A stretch of DNA of 64,000 nucleotides from Phaeodactylum tricornutum CCAP 1055/1. Lineage: Eukaryota > Bacillariophyta > Bacillariophyceae > Surirellales > Neidiaceae. The stretch is from the NCBI RefSeq assembly GCF_000150955.2, contig NC_011700.1, forward strand, positions 39,617-103,616, read 5' to 3'. The position numbers and the translations under genes are program-made. Of the stretch, positions 10,114 through 19,500 are shown piece by piece. Position 1 is the stretch's first letter. Each line of letters opens with the position of its first letter. The notes under the pieces are model-generated. The model saw only the letters and a program-made list of their open reading frames with translations, was not told the DNA's origin and made no database searches.

Positions 10114-11364
10114 TCAAATCCCCTTGCCTTTTCCTTTGCCTTTTCCTTTGCCTTTACCATTAGGTGATTTGTTGGAACCTTTGCCTTTAGAGGAGGCATC
10201 TAAGCCCTTGCCCTTTCCTTTGCCCTTTCCCGCCTCGCCGTTGCCAGAGCCCTTGCCCTTTGAGGAGGCGTCCAAGCCCTTACCCTTTCCTTTGCCCTTC
10301 CCGTGGTCGCTGCCCTTGCCGGATTTGCCACTGTCGCTGCCCTTGCCGGACTTGCCACTATCGCTGCCCTTGCCAGACTTGCCACTGTCGCTGCCCTTGC
10401 CAGACTTGCCACTGTCGCTGCCCTTGCCGGATTTACCACTATCGCTTCCTTTACCGGACTTGCCACTGTCGCTGCCCTTGCCGGACTTGCCACTGTCGCT
10501 GCCCTTGCCAGACTTGCCACTGTTGCTGCCTTTACCGGACTTGCCACTATCGCTACCCTTGCCTTTGGAGGATACACTTGAGCCTTTGCCGGACTTGCCG
10601 CTGTCGCTGCCCTTGCCGGATTTACCACTGTCGCTTCCTTTACCGGACTTGCCACTATCGCTGCCTTTACCGGACTTGCCACTATCGCTGCCTTTACCGG
10701 ACTTGCCACTGTTGCTGCCTTTACCGGACTTGCCACTATCGCTGCCCTTGCCTTTGGAGGATACACTTGAGCCTTTGCCGGACTTGCCGCTGTCGCTGCC
10801 CTTGCCGGATTTACCACTCTCGCTTCCTTTACCGGACTTGCCACTATCGCTGCCTTTACCGGATTTGCCACTATCGCTGCCTTTACCGGACTTGCCACTG
10901 TTGCTGCCTTTACCGGACTTGCCACTATCGCTACCCTTGCCTTTGGAGGATACACTTGAGCCTTTGCCGGACTTGCCGCTGTCGCTGCCCTTGCCGGATT
11001 TACCACTGTCGCTTCCTTTACCGGACTTGCCACTATCGCTGCCTTTACCGGATTTGCCACTGTCGCCGCCTTTGCCCTTGGAGGATACACTCGAACCTTT
11101 ACCGGACTTGCCACTGTCGCCTCCTTTGCCCTTAGAGGAACTACCAAGGCGTCGGACAGCTTCGAATTGGTCAGCCTTTGGGGTGATTGCCGTGACTTTT
11201 GTCGCGGGAACCGCGAATGTATGTTCTTGAGTGTCTTGATACTTGTGAAGCGAAGCAGCGTTTTCCCTAGACGCATCGGTTTCCCTATTCCGCAAGATGG
11301 TGGTGGTACAGGAAAAGAATAGCAAAGCTGCTAGCCCACCACGGAACAAGGCATTATTGATCAT
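10114..11364 (-). CDS. Silaffin-like secreted Lys/Ser/Gly repeat protein
   Basis: 416 aa from the ATG at 11364 (a GTG lies 24 nt further upstream). Residues 4-24 (NALFRGGLAALLFFSCTTTIL) form a signal peptide or anchor. A mixed pro-region follows and ends in RRL at 71-73; RXL sites separate the propeptide from repeats in characterised silaffins. From there almost every residue is Ser, Gly, Lys or Asp: about thirty 9-residue units, mostly SDSGKSGKG, interrupted by SSVSSKGKG spacers, then GKGKGKG blocks and LDASSKGKG. The KSGK spacing with flanking Ser is what silaffin lysine modification and serine phosphorylation act on. This is compositional evidence, not homology; a secreted adhesive or other wall protein is the alternative. 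The opposite strand is also open through the repeats, but only because of their composition. Confidence 0.8.
   Translation of the reverse strand: MINNALFRGGLAALLFFSCTTTILRNRETDASRENAASLHKYQDTQEHTFAVPATKVTAITPKADQFEAVRRLGSSSKGKGGDSGKSGKGSSVSSKGKGGDSGKSGKGSDSGKSGKGSDSGKSGKGSDSGKSGKGSSVSSKGKGSDSGKSGKGSNSGKSGKGSDSGKSGKGSDSGKSGKGSESGKSGKGSDSGKSGKGSSVSSKGKGSDSGKSGKGSNSGKSGKGSDSGKSGKGSDSGKSGKGSDSGKSGKGSDSGKSGKGSSVSSKGKGSDSGKSGKGSNSGKSGKGSDSGKSGKGSDSGKSGKGSDSGKSGKGSDSGKSGKGSDSGKSGKGSDSGKSGKGSDSGKSGKGSDHGKGKGKGKGLDASSKGKGSGNGEAGKGKGKGKGLDASSKGKGSNKSPNGKGKGKGKGKGKGI
10306..11136 (-). repeat. 27-nt coding tandem repeat array with higher-order periodicity
   Basis: About thirty tandem 27-nt units encode SDSGKSGKG-type nonapeptides. 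Units differ mainly at synonymous sites (e.g. TTTGCC/CTTGCC, GGACTT/GGATTT on the plus strand). Four SSVSSKGKG units punctuate the array, and the longer blocks between them share the order SDS, SNS, SDS..., which points to duplication of whole blocks as well as single units. Such an array is prone to length change by unequal exchange. Confidence 0.9.
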
Positions 11365-12451
11365 GATGTTAACTAGAAAACGAATCACTCGGAAGCGATG
11401 AGCAATTTATGGTTGGAAGTTGTGAACGCGTTGATGCGAAAGACTGAATTGAGAGTTGTGCGATGGGTCGATGGATGCAAAATAAAAGTGAGGAGCGGGA
11501 GCTGCGAGGTTTGAAACGCACTCTTGTTTGATTTCCGTTGCGCTGCGAGGGTTCTTGCTCGATTTATGACCGTTTGCCCTTTCTCTTCTTAAGGAAACAA
11601 TTTTCAATGACAATTTTCTCCAGTTTTATTTAACTCACTCTTATGATATAGTATTTGGGTAGCAGTTTCAGGTAGTCAACATCTTGGACGAAATTATCGG
11701 ATCAGCGTCTCGAACGAGGAGCTTGTATCGTGGAGCGGAGGGCCTTTTGCCTCCAAATTTTCCACGGAGTCGCGTATTGGTTCTATCAGACAAAATAGAG
11801 GATAGATTTTTGAACTGGACGAATATGAAATCTACGGTATGATATTTTGCATACATATGCACTAGTTGTTATCTTAACGTTGAAGTTTTCTCATCCGACT
11901 CCCAAAACTACAAAATACTATGAGACGAAAAGACACGATTGATAATCCGTGCCAAATTAGAGAAAAAATAAACACTTCAACGCTTTCGAAAGAAATTTCG
12001 AGTGACATTTTCAGTTTGTGGTGGTGGTGTGATGGATTGGATTTTACACTTATGGCGATGAGCCGTAAAATATGAGTATATATATATTCCTACATATATC
12101 AATAAATCTCACAGTCACGAATCGGACGCAATGCCGATTCGGTTTGTAACTTTAAAGTGCAAATTTACGTTTCAAAGACCCAATTTCAATCGCATGAGTT
12201 ATTGGAGAACAGAGAATGGCCGTACCTTCCTATATACTAGGAAATGCATCCTGCTCAGAAAAACCAAGCCTCGTCAGGACCTTCGACGATCCACCAGTGT
12301 CGACCGCCAATCTCATCGTTCGGAGAGACGGACGAAGAGAACCTTGTAGAAGAATGCACTTCGCTGGGGAATCCCTTCTACCGCGTAAGGTCACGGGATG
12401 CGTGGACTGCGTACCTAGATTCGAATTGATTGTGCCTGATCTGTACTCATC
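11365..12451. other. Intergenic, divergent promoter region
   Basis: About 1.1 kb between the divergent silaffin-like gene and DusA copy 1. It contains an AT-rich run (TATATATATATTCC, about 12077-12090) and one exact TCACAGTCA motif at 12109-12117. Frames here are short and overlap one another without any motif; none is called. Confidence 0.5.
12109..12117 (+). promoter_or_regulatory. TCACAGTCA motif upstream of DusA copy 1
   Basis: Exact copy of a 9-mer that recurs in non-coding DNA of this window, 335 nt before the ATG at 12452 and in sense orientation. Initiator or transcription-factor site is inference. Confidence 0.35.
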
Positions 12452-14107
12452 ATGTCGTTGACGAGTGATTTGGCAGCTACTAGTAACAACAAAGGCATTG
12501 CCGCTCGTAGTGTCAAGACACTACACGTGGCTCCCATGATCCGAGTCTCCACACCCGAATTTCGCGCTTTCGTCCGAATTCTGACCAAGAAGGCAACTTT
12601 GTGGACGGAAATGGTCGTCGACGAAACGCTGTGGTACCATAGAAACGATCCCGGAGCCTTGCAGACTTACTTGGGAAGCTTGAAACGAACCGATTCCAAT
12701 GATCATGAGATAAGCGCTCAGCAGCGCAATCCCATTGTCTGTCAACTGGGCGGAATCACACCAAAGCACACAGCCAAAGCGACCCAAATTATCACTGCCT
12801 TTGGCTACGACGAAATTAATCTCAACATGGATTGTCCCAGTGCCCGTGTAGTTAACGATGGACTTGGCGGTACCAGCTGCTGCCAGACCGTCACCGAATC
12901 CAACACTGGATCGAACACGACAAATTCCCAATCTCAGTCTCCGCAACCGCGTCGACGACGGCAATTTGGTGCGATCCTAATGAAAGAAACGGATCGGGCG
13001 GTGGAGCTCGTTAAAACGATATGGGAGAATACGCACTTGCCCGTGTCCGTCAAGTGCCGGGTGGGAGTTGACAACGAGGATAGTTGGGAATTTTTGGAGG
13101 CTATCGTCCGATCGCTGCGTCCCTACTGCCAACGCTTTTATATACACGCACGGAAATGCCTACTCCAAGGTCTGAGCCCGGCCCAAAACCGTATCGTCCC
13201 ACCCTTGAACTATCCCTGTGTCTATCGGCTATGTGAGTCATTTCCAGATTGCGAATTTTACTTAAATGGTGGCCTACCGGGCCTGGCAACAGCACGGGCT
13301 ATTCTCTACGGCACTTCTTTCAGACCTCAGTCCTTTGGCAAAGAGGATGTGCATCGGGACTCGGCTACGCCCACGGTGCGTGGTGGCTGCTACCAAAATG
13401 CACACCAAACCATTCCCTGCAACATTTGCCAGTTGTCCAACGGATCCTGTGTCGCACCGCCTATATTGGCGCCAACCAATTTGCAGGGGGTCATGCTGGG
13501 TCGGGCCTGGATCGATCATCCAGCCCAGTTTTGGGACGTGGATCGTTTCATTTACGGTTGCGATTACAACAACAATTCCGAGACTCCCTGTCGGACCCGT
13601 CGAGATGTATTGGAACAGTACCTGGCATATTTAGAACGCATTTATCCGAGACGGTGCTGTGACAACAATCCAACCGTGACTACACGGTTACCATCACCAA
13701 AAATTCAACACACACGAGAGCATTGTTTCGTTTGTGTTCAACTGTACCAAAGGAATCAGGGAAAAGCCACATTAGCACAGATCGTACCGAGTAAATGGGC
13801 GCTGAAAGCACCGGATCAAATAAAAATTTCTTCGCGGGTAGTGGACCGATCTGTACAGCCTGTGTTGGGTATTTTCTTTCAACAGCCCGGTGCCAAGGCT
13901 TTTCGACGGGCGTGTGATGCTTGGAGTCGGGATCTGACGTGGAGAAATTGCGGTCCGGCCACTTTATTGCGAATGGTGTTGTACGAGCAAGAGACCTTGA
14001 TTGCGCCTGCCTTGGACCGCCCCTTGGTGCGCACCGAAGAGTTGCGCGAGACCGATGTTGTTGCACACGCGGCTCCTCCAACCGCTACTTTATGCAGGAC
14101 CGGCTAG
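12452..14107 (+). CDS. tRNA-dihydrouridine synthase, DusA type, copy 1
   Basis: 551 aa, single exon. FMN enzyme that reduces uridine in the tRNA D-loop with NADPH. DusA landmarks appear in order: HVAPMIRVSTPEFRAFVRIL with TEMVVDE, PIVCQLGG, DEINLNMDCPSARV with catalytic Cys128, FGAILMK, VSVKCRVGVD, FYIHARKCLLQGLSPAQNR with PPLNYPCVYRL, FYLNGGLPG, and VMLGRAWIDHPAQFWDVDRFIYG. Two oddities stand out: the residue before the catalytic Cys is Asp where DusA (and copy 2) has Gly, and about 45 residues of Ser/Thr/Gln/Arg low complexity are inserted between CPSARV and FGAILM, next to the active-site loop. A C-terminal extension of about 150 residues is shared with copy 2. It may be a diverged or altered-activity paralogue. 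Confidence 0.9.
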   Translation: MSLTSDLAATSNNKGIAARSVKTLHVAPMIRVSTPEFRAFVRILTKKATLWTEMVVDETLWYHRNDPGALQTYLGSLKRTDSNDHEISAQQRNPIVCQLGGITPKHTAKATQIITAFGYDEINLNMDCPSARVVNDGLGGTSCCQTVTESNTGSNTTNSQSQSPQPRRRRQFGAILMKETDRAVELVKTIWENTHLPVSVKCRVGVDNEDSWEFLEAIVRSLRPYCQRFYIHARKCLLQGLSPAQNRIVPPLNYPCVYRLCESFPDCEFYLNGGLPGLATARAILYGTSFRPQSFGKEDVHRDSATPTVRGGCYQNAHQTIPCNICQLSNGSCVAPPILAPTNLQGVMLGRAWIDHPAQFWDVDRFIYGCDYNNNSETPCRTRRDVLEQYLAYLERIYPRRCCDNNPTVTTRLPSPKIQHTREHCFVCVQLYQRNQGKATLAQIVPSKWALKAPDQIKISSRVVDRSVQPVLGIFFQQPGAKAFRRACDAWSRDLTWRNCGPATLLRMVLYEQETLIAPALDRPLVRTEELRETDVVAHAAPPTATLCRTG

Positions 14108-15374
14108 CTAGTATTGCATACTTTTTCTATGGCAGGAATGGTCTTGGAATACCGTAAGCAGCCGTACACAATTGGATTGTATCCGTCCTGGCAATACAGG
14201 ATATAATAGAATGCCATTTTGTTGACAGTTTAGAGCATCGCATCTATCTTCGGAAATGCTTCAATTGCCAATATGAACTGTTGTCCAGAGGCTTCGTAGC
14301 TACCACCCTCATACTCACACCCGACGTAAGAAGACTATTGTGGTCATGCAAGAGTACTCGACTCCGGAAGAGTGCAGCTCTTACGATTGTGGGAGCCAAT
14401 TTGATGTTTGTAGATGTGTCTCGTCCGGCATGTTCGTTTCGGTTCACTGTCAGTACCTTGACATCGTTCTTTTTCGTTAGTTGGTTGGTACATGCCGTTG
14501 GTGAATGATTCCGGTCCCGCCGGGACACGGTGGATTGATTCCGGACTGTGACTGAATGCACATGGCAATGAGAATCGCAAACAAGCAATCCACAACGTCC
14601 CATGACGGAGTGTCCGGAGGAACGCCCTCTGATTCGTGCAAAGCATAGGTGGCTGGATGGCTCAGGCTTCCAATTCCCTTTCGTTGGGTTTCTTCGACGT
14701 CCAATCGGACCGGCGTGCGTAGAAAGAAGGGTCGGCGTTTTTCGAACACGTGGTCGAGCTCTTCGCATCCGGCATATGATCGAACACGCAACGGACATTA
14801 TTGGAGAAAATAACTCCCAGAAAGATTGTGCTAAAATATTGACCCCCCGAACGGCGCTCTGCCTAGTTTCCGGAATCGAACGGCGTTCGACGCAGCAACA
14901 GAGCTATATTCTTTCCGTTGAGAATGTTTTGGTATCCATTGAAATTTTATTAATTACAGAAACATGTGTAATCATAGGATGGTGAAAATTGTCGATAAAC
15001 TTCCCACGTCCGCGTTTGGGAATGTAGAATTTAGAGAAATATGAAGTGTATTTGCCCAACGTTCCGGATACGTCGGCCAGACGGTTGTTGTGGTCCCCGC
15101 ATTCCTAGAGTGTCCTCTGTCCTCCTACACCAAGGAACTCCCAATCGGACGGCTCTTTCGTCTTTCTTCTTGCCCAACCGAATTTTGGATCTTCGTTGGA
15201 CTCTGAAAAACGTGTCATTCGTTCCCAGTCGAAGGAAAAGCAACAACCTCTTCTTTTTCGCCAACTACACGAAACTAAACACCAAAGTATCAAAATACCT
15301 TACGAACTCTGCTAGACTGACTACTGTGAGTTCGATTTCCTTTCAACGCTGTTTTCGTTGCTCCGCATTTCCGT
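14108..15374. other. Intergenic, no supported gene
   Basis: About 1.3 kb upstream of the cold-shock gene. Overlapping frames of 75-184 codons on both strands (14244-14985) show no motif and look like random openings in GC-balanced DNA. Variants of the recurring motif occur (TTCACTGTCAGTACC near 14443 and GACTGTGACTGA near 14544). Confidence 0.45.
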
Positions 15375-16268
15375 ATGACACGCTTGGTGGCTTCCGTTCT
15401 TTCGTTGCGCACGATTGCGCGTACCTTTCCCGACGTGGCACATCGACTCGCCCACCGCGCGATCGGCTCCAAAACGGGAAAGGTCAAGTTCTATCTCCGC
15501 GACAAGGGCTACGGCTTCATCACGGCCGACGGCGCCGGAGATGGCGACATTTTCCTGCACCGCACGGCGTTCGTGACGCACGTTCCCCCGGAGCACCTCC
15601 GCCATCCCTTTGCGCGGGAGCACGAACGCGTTAGTTTTGACACCCAGGTGGATGCTAGCAGCGGACAAACCCGGGCCGTCAACGTCACGTGGATCAATGG
15701 CGAGCCCATTCCTCCGCTGCGCCAGAATTTCTTGGGCACCGCGTGGGAACGTGTTCATCGTGATTTGGGAGAAGCCGTCTACCGGATCTTGTCCAATAAA
15801 GTCAGCGAGAATGCCTTGTCGGAAGCGGAACAGAACGAAAAGATTCGGGACGCTTATGCATTCCAACAGACGAAAATCGACGAGGCTCATCAACTTATTG
15901 TCAATTTGGGCATGGACGTTGCAGACTTTCCCGTCTACCGATCGGAAAACAACGGTCGAGTGCTTTTCAAGCATGTCAGGGACGAAGATGTCATCACACC
16001 CGACCGTGTGATCTTGGAAGGAGCTACTGAAGAAAAGGAGCCAAACATTGTACCCGACCAAGTGAGCTTTGGAGATGCTGCTGACAGCGACGAGCCAGGC
16101 AACAATGTAGCCGACCAAGTGAGCTTTGGAGACGCTGCTGACAGCGACGAGCCAGACAACAATGTAGCCGACCAAGTGAGCTCTGGAGACGCTGCTGACA
16201 ACGACGAGCCAGGCAACAATGTAGCCGATGCTGTGGAAAACGAGACGGGAGACGTCGAGGTGAAATAA
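15375..16268 (+). CDS. Cold-shock-domain protein with organelle presequence and acidic repeat tail
   Basis: 297 aa. The first 31 residues (MTRLVASVLSLRTIARTF...) are Arg/Leu/Ala-rich without acidic residues, as in a mitochondrial presequence. Residues 33-105 are a cold-shock OB fold: TGKVKFYLRDKGYGFITADG carries RNP1 (GYGFI), and DGDIFLHRTAF is the RNP2 position. A middle helical region (about 120-210) has no recognised family. The tail holds three perfect-length 19-residue acidic repeats (VADQVSFGDAADSDEPGNN). Cold-shock proteins bind single-stranded RNA or DNA and melt structure; a role with organelle RNA is inference. The ATG is the first in frame and gives the presequence. Confidence 0.85.
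   Translation: MTRLVASVLSLRTIARTFPDVAHRLAHRAIGSKTGKVKFYLRDKGYGFITADGAGDGDIFLHRTAFVTHVPPEHLRHPFAREHERVSFDTQVDASSGQTRAVNVTWINGEPIPPLRQNFLGTAWERVHRDLGEAVYRILSNKVSENALSEAEQNEKIRDAYAFQQTKIDEAHQLIVNLGMDVADFPVYRSENNGRVLFKHVRDEDVITPDRVILEGATEEKEPNIVPDQVSFGDAADSDEPGNNVADQVSFGDAADSDEPDNNVADQVSSGDAADNDEPGNNVADAVENETGDVEVK
16050..16220 (+). repeat. Three tandem 57-nt coding repeats
   Basis: Units start at 16050, 16107 and 16164, each encoding 19 acidic residues at the C-terminus of the cold-shock protein. They are nearly identical in DNA, so the expansion is recent. A partial fourth unit begins at 16221. Confidence 0.9.
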
Positions 16269-16530
16269 AGTCTACTACCACATGAAAGGGAGGATGACCT
16301 AATAGAACAAGCATACAATGAATTTTGGCTTGATTAAGCTATTCTTATAAAACGATTAATTCATCTACTATCGTGTTGTGCATATGAGTGTTGAAGGGTA
16401 CTGACAGACATCACGGGCATTCAAATGTTTTCAACAGCTGATCACACTCATGAATTCAAAGAACTCGAGTATGAACGACAAAAAATTTTGACGAAATGTG
16501 TAACCGTCCTCAACTACCACATTCGTCCAT

Positions 16531-16539
16531 TCACAGTCA
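16531..16539. promoter_or_regulatory. TCACAGTCA motif just past the Pro/Thr-rich gene
   Basis: Exact copy of the recurring 9-mer, 21 nt beyond the predicted spliced stop of the neighbouring minus-strand gene. It may be a 3' end element or a promoter element of the opposite strand; role unknown. Confidence 0.3.
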
Positions 16540-16559
16540 GTAACGGCTTCGAGCAGGAT

Positions 16560-19500
16560 CTACTGGAGATCTCTTAGAAGACGGCCTCTTCGCCGCGTTC
16601 CGGAACCGACAGAATTCTAGAAAAAGGAAGAGAATGTCAGTGATGAAGTTTTACATTAGGGTCGTATTCGGGCGAGGTTGAAACTTACTTCACCAGATTT
16701 GGGGTTGGGCATACCAGATTTGGGGTTGGGCATACCAGACTTTTCGGTGACGTCAATACCAGAAGTGGGTACATCTCCCTTAGAAGTTGGGACACCAGTC
16801 TTAGCCGAAGGGGTGGGAACGCTTCCCTTCGACGTTGGGACGCCTCCCTTAGAGGTAGGGGTGCTTCCCTTCGAAGAAGGTGAGGCTGAGGGAAGTTCAG
16901 CACCTCCAATAGGCGCAGTGGGTAAGCTTGTGGCCGGGACGACTGGTGCAGGTGTGGCAGGTACAACCGGCGCAGGAGTGGCCGGGACGACTGGACTACC
17001 CTTAGAAGAGGGCGCGACAGTGGGGACACCTCCCTTAGAGGTAGGGACGCTTCCCTTCGAAGAGGGTGAGGCTGAGGGAAGTTCAGCACCTCCAATAGGC
17101 GCAGTGGGTAAGCTTGTGGCCGGGACGACTGGTGCAGGTGTGGCCGGGACGACCGGTGCAGGTGTGGCAGGTACAACCGGTGCAGGTGTGGCAGGTACAA
17201 CCGGTGCAGGTGTGGCAGGTACAACCGGTGCAGGAGTCGCTGGGACGACCGGTGCAGGTGTGGCCGGGACGACTGGACTACCCTTAGAAGAGGGCGCGAC
17301 AGTGGGGACACCTCCCTTAGAGGTAGGGACGCTTCCCTTCGAAGAGGGTGAGGCTGAGGGAAGTTCAGCACCTCCAATAGGCGCAGTGGGTAAGCTTGTG
17401 GCCGGGACGACTGGTGCAGGTGTGGCCGGGACGACCGGTGCAGGTGTGGCAGGTACAACCGGTGCAGGTGTGGCAGGTACAACCGGTGCAGGAGTCGCTG
17501 GGACGACCGGCACCGCTGTGGGAATTTCTGCTTTGTCAATGCCCTTTGAAGGGGCCGATGTCGGTGTCTTGGTAGATCGGGCCTTGGTAGGGCGGAAAGT
17601 CGGAAGGCTCGTTGGGATCTCTGCGCCACCAATGGGTATGGTCGGGGAGGAAGTGGGAGCCGAGGTTGGGACATTGCCAATGATAAACTCGTAAATATCA
17701 TTGTCCTGGCAGAAAGGTCCATTTTCCGGTTCAGCTTCGGCGTCAAGAGTCACACGGTAAACGCGATTCGGAATACAGACGTCAATAGTGAACGACTCTG
17801 AAATCGTCGTCATAACACCAGCAGCTAACGGGTTTGGAGTCAATTGATCAACGATATCGTTAGTCACAGTGTTGAATTTCCTGAATATGGCGGTCACTGT
17901 AAAGGCGTTGGGACCCACGTTCTCGAAAGTATACACGAAGTCAAGGACAACTTCACAGATTCCACCGGACGATGCAACCAGGTCACTGCAAGGCTGTCCT
18001 GTCCCATTCACCGTACACTCTATGTCAACTTCCACCAAGCACAGGGCGTTGGAGGGTCCGGCAGTAGGGGCGCCAGTTAAGGCAGGAGTGGGTAGAAGAA
18101 CGGGCGCCCCAGTAGGCGCAGCGACCGGCTGGGCAGTAGGGACTTCAGCTCCTCCGATATCTTCGGTAGGTTGGGAGGTCGACGTCGGTGCCTTGGTGGA
18201 ACGAGCCTTGGTGGGACGGAAGGTAGGCAAGCCGGTCGGGATTTCAGCGCTTACCAGCGTGGGTCCAGGGGTGGGAGTAACTGGAATGGATTCCGCAGTT
18301 GGCAAAATGGTAGCAACTGGTTGACTCGTGGTGGCCGGAACTGGCGCGGGCGTGATACTGCCGCCTTCTAGGGTTGGCAAAGTGGTCCCGACTCCAACAG
18401 GCCCCTTGGTGGAACGGGCCTTGGTGGGGCGGAAAGTTGGTATTTCTGCGACTTCCAAGGTAGGCAATACTGTGGGAGGTACTACCGGAGCAGGTGTAGC
18501 GGGGACCACGGGAGCAGGAGTCGCGGGCACAACCGGAGCAGGAGTCGCGGGGACCACGGGAGCAGGAGTCGCGGGGACCACGGGGGCAGGAGTCGCGGGG
18601 ACCACGGGGGCAGGAGTAGCGGGGACAACCGGTGCAGGTGTAGGTGCGCCGGTCGGGAGCTCAACGATCGCCAAGGTGGGTCCAGGGGTTGGCGTAACCG
18701 GAATGGATTCGGCAGTGGGCAAGGCCGTAGCACCCGGAACTGGTGCGGGTGTGATGCTGCCACCTTCCAAAGTGGGTAGAGAGGTCCCGACGTCAGACGG
18801 CGCCTTGGTGGAACGGGCCTTGGTGGGGCGGAAAGTCGGTGTTTCTGTAGGCAATGCGGTCGGGGATGCATCTGGTGCCGGAGACGCGGGGACAGGAGCA
18901 GGAGTCGCAGGGACCGGGGCAGGGGTCGCAGGGACCGGGGCAGGAGTCGCAGGGACCGGGGCAGGAGTCGCAGGGACCGGGGCAGGGGTGGGAGCCACCG
19001 GGGCAGCAGTAGGGATTTCCGCAACAACAGTTGTAGGAGTGGTCGGACGCTCGTTGATACTGAACTCGATGACATCGTCCGCGAGACAAACGGGCCCGTT
19101 GGCTGGCTCTGCTTCTACCGCAATACTGATCCGAAAAAGTCCAGGAGTACAGACGTCAATGGTGAATTCTTCCGAAACGGAGGTGCTTTGTCCGGGGAGC
19201 AATGGGTTGGGAGTCACTTGTGAGACCAGATTCTCCGCCACTCCATTGAAGTCACGGAAGAGATCGAGGAAGGTCATGGAATCCGGTCCTACATTGCTGA
19301 GGTTGTAGACAAAGTTCAATTCTTCAATGCAGGTAACATCGTTGCACGAGACCAAAATGAGTGATCCGAAGGAATCCTTGAGGTCCAAACTGACATCTCC
19401 GGAAAGATCAAACGTGTTGGTTTGCAGGACAGCACCGGAGCCAGTGTCCGAAATCGTGCATACCATACTCAAGGGAAGCGGTCCTCCGTTCATTTCCTCG

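Noticed and set aside
10306-11136. Regular short repeats that could be mistaken for a CRISPR array
   Set aside because: The repeats are contiguous, coding, in phase with a gene, and have no unique spacers.
10124-11230. Long plus-strand frame of Pro/Leu repeats (PLPDLPLS) opposite the silaffin-like gene
   Set aside because: It is the antisense of a regular Ser/Gly/Lys repeat; other frames through the array are also open. No signal peptide or independent start context.
14244-14985. Overlapping frames up to 184 codons on both strands
   Set aside because: Mutually overlapping, basic random-looking composition, no family signature.
16678-19308. Long plus-strand frames of Gly/Thr/Val repeats opposite the giant Pro/Thr protein
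   Set aside because: Mirror image of the PVVPATPA repeats. The minus strand has the signal peptide and Cys domains.
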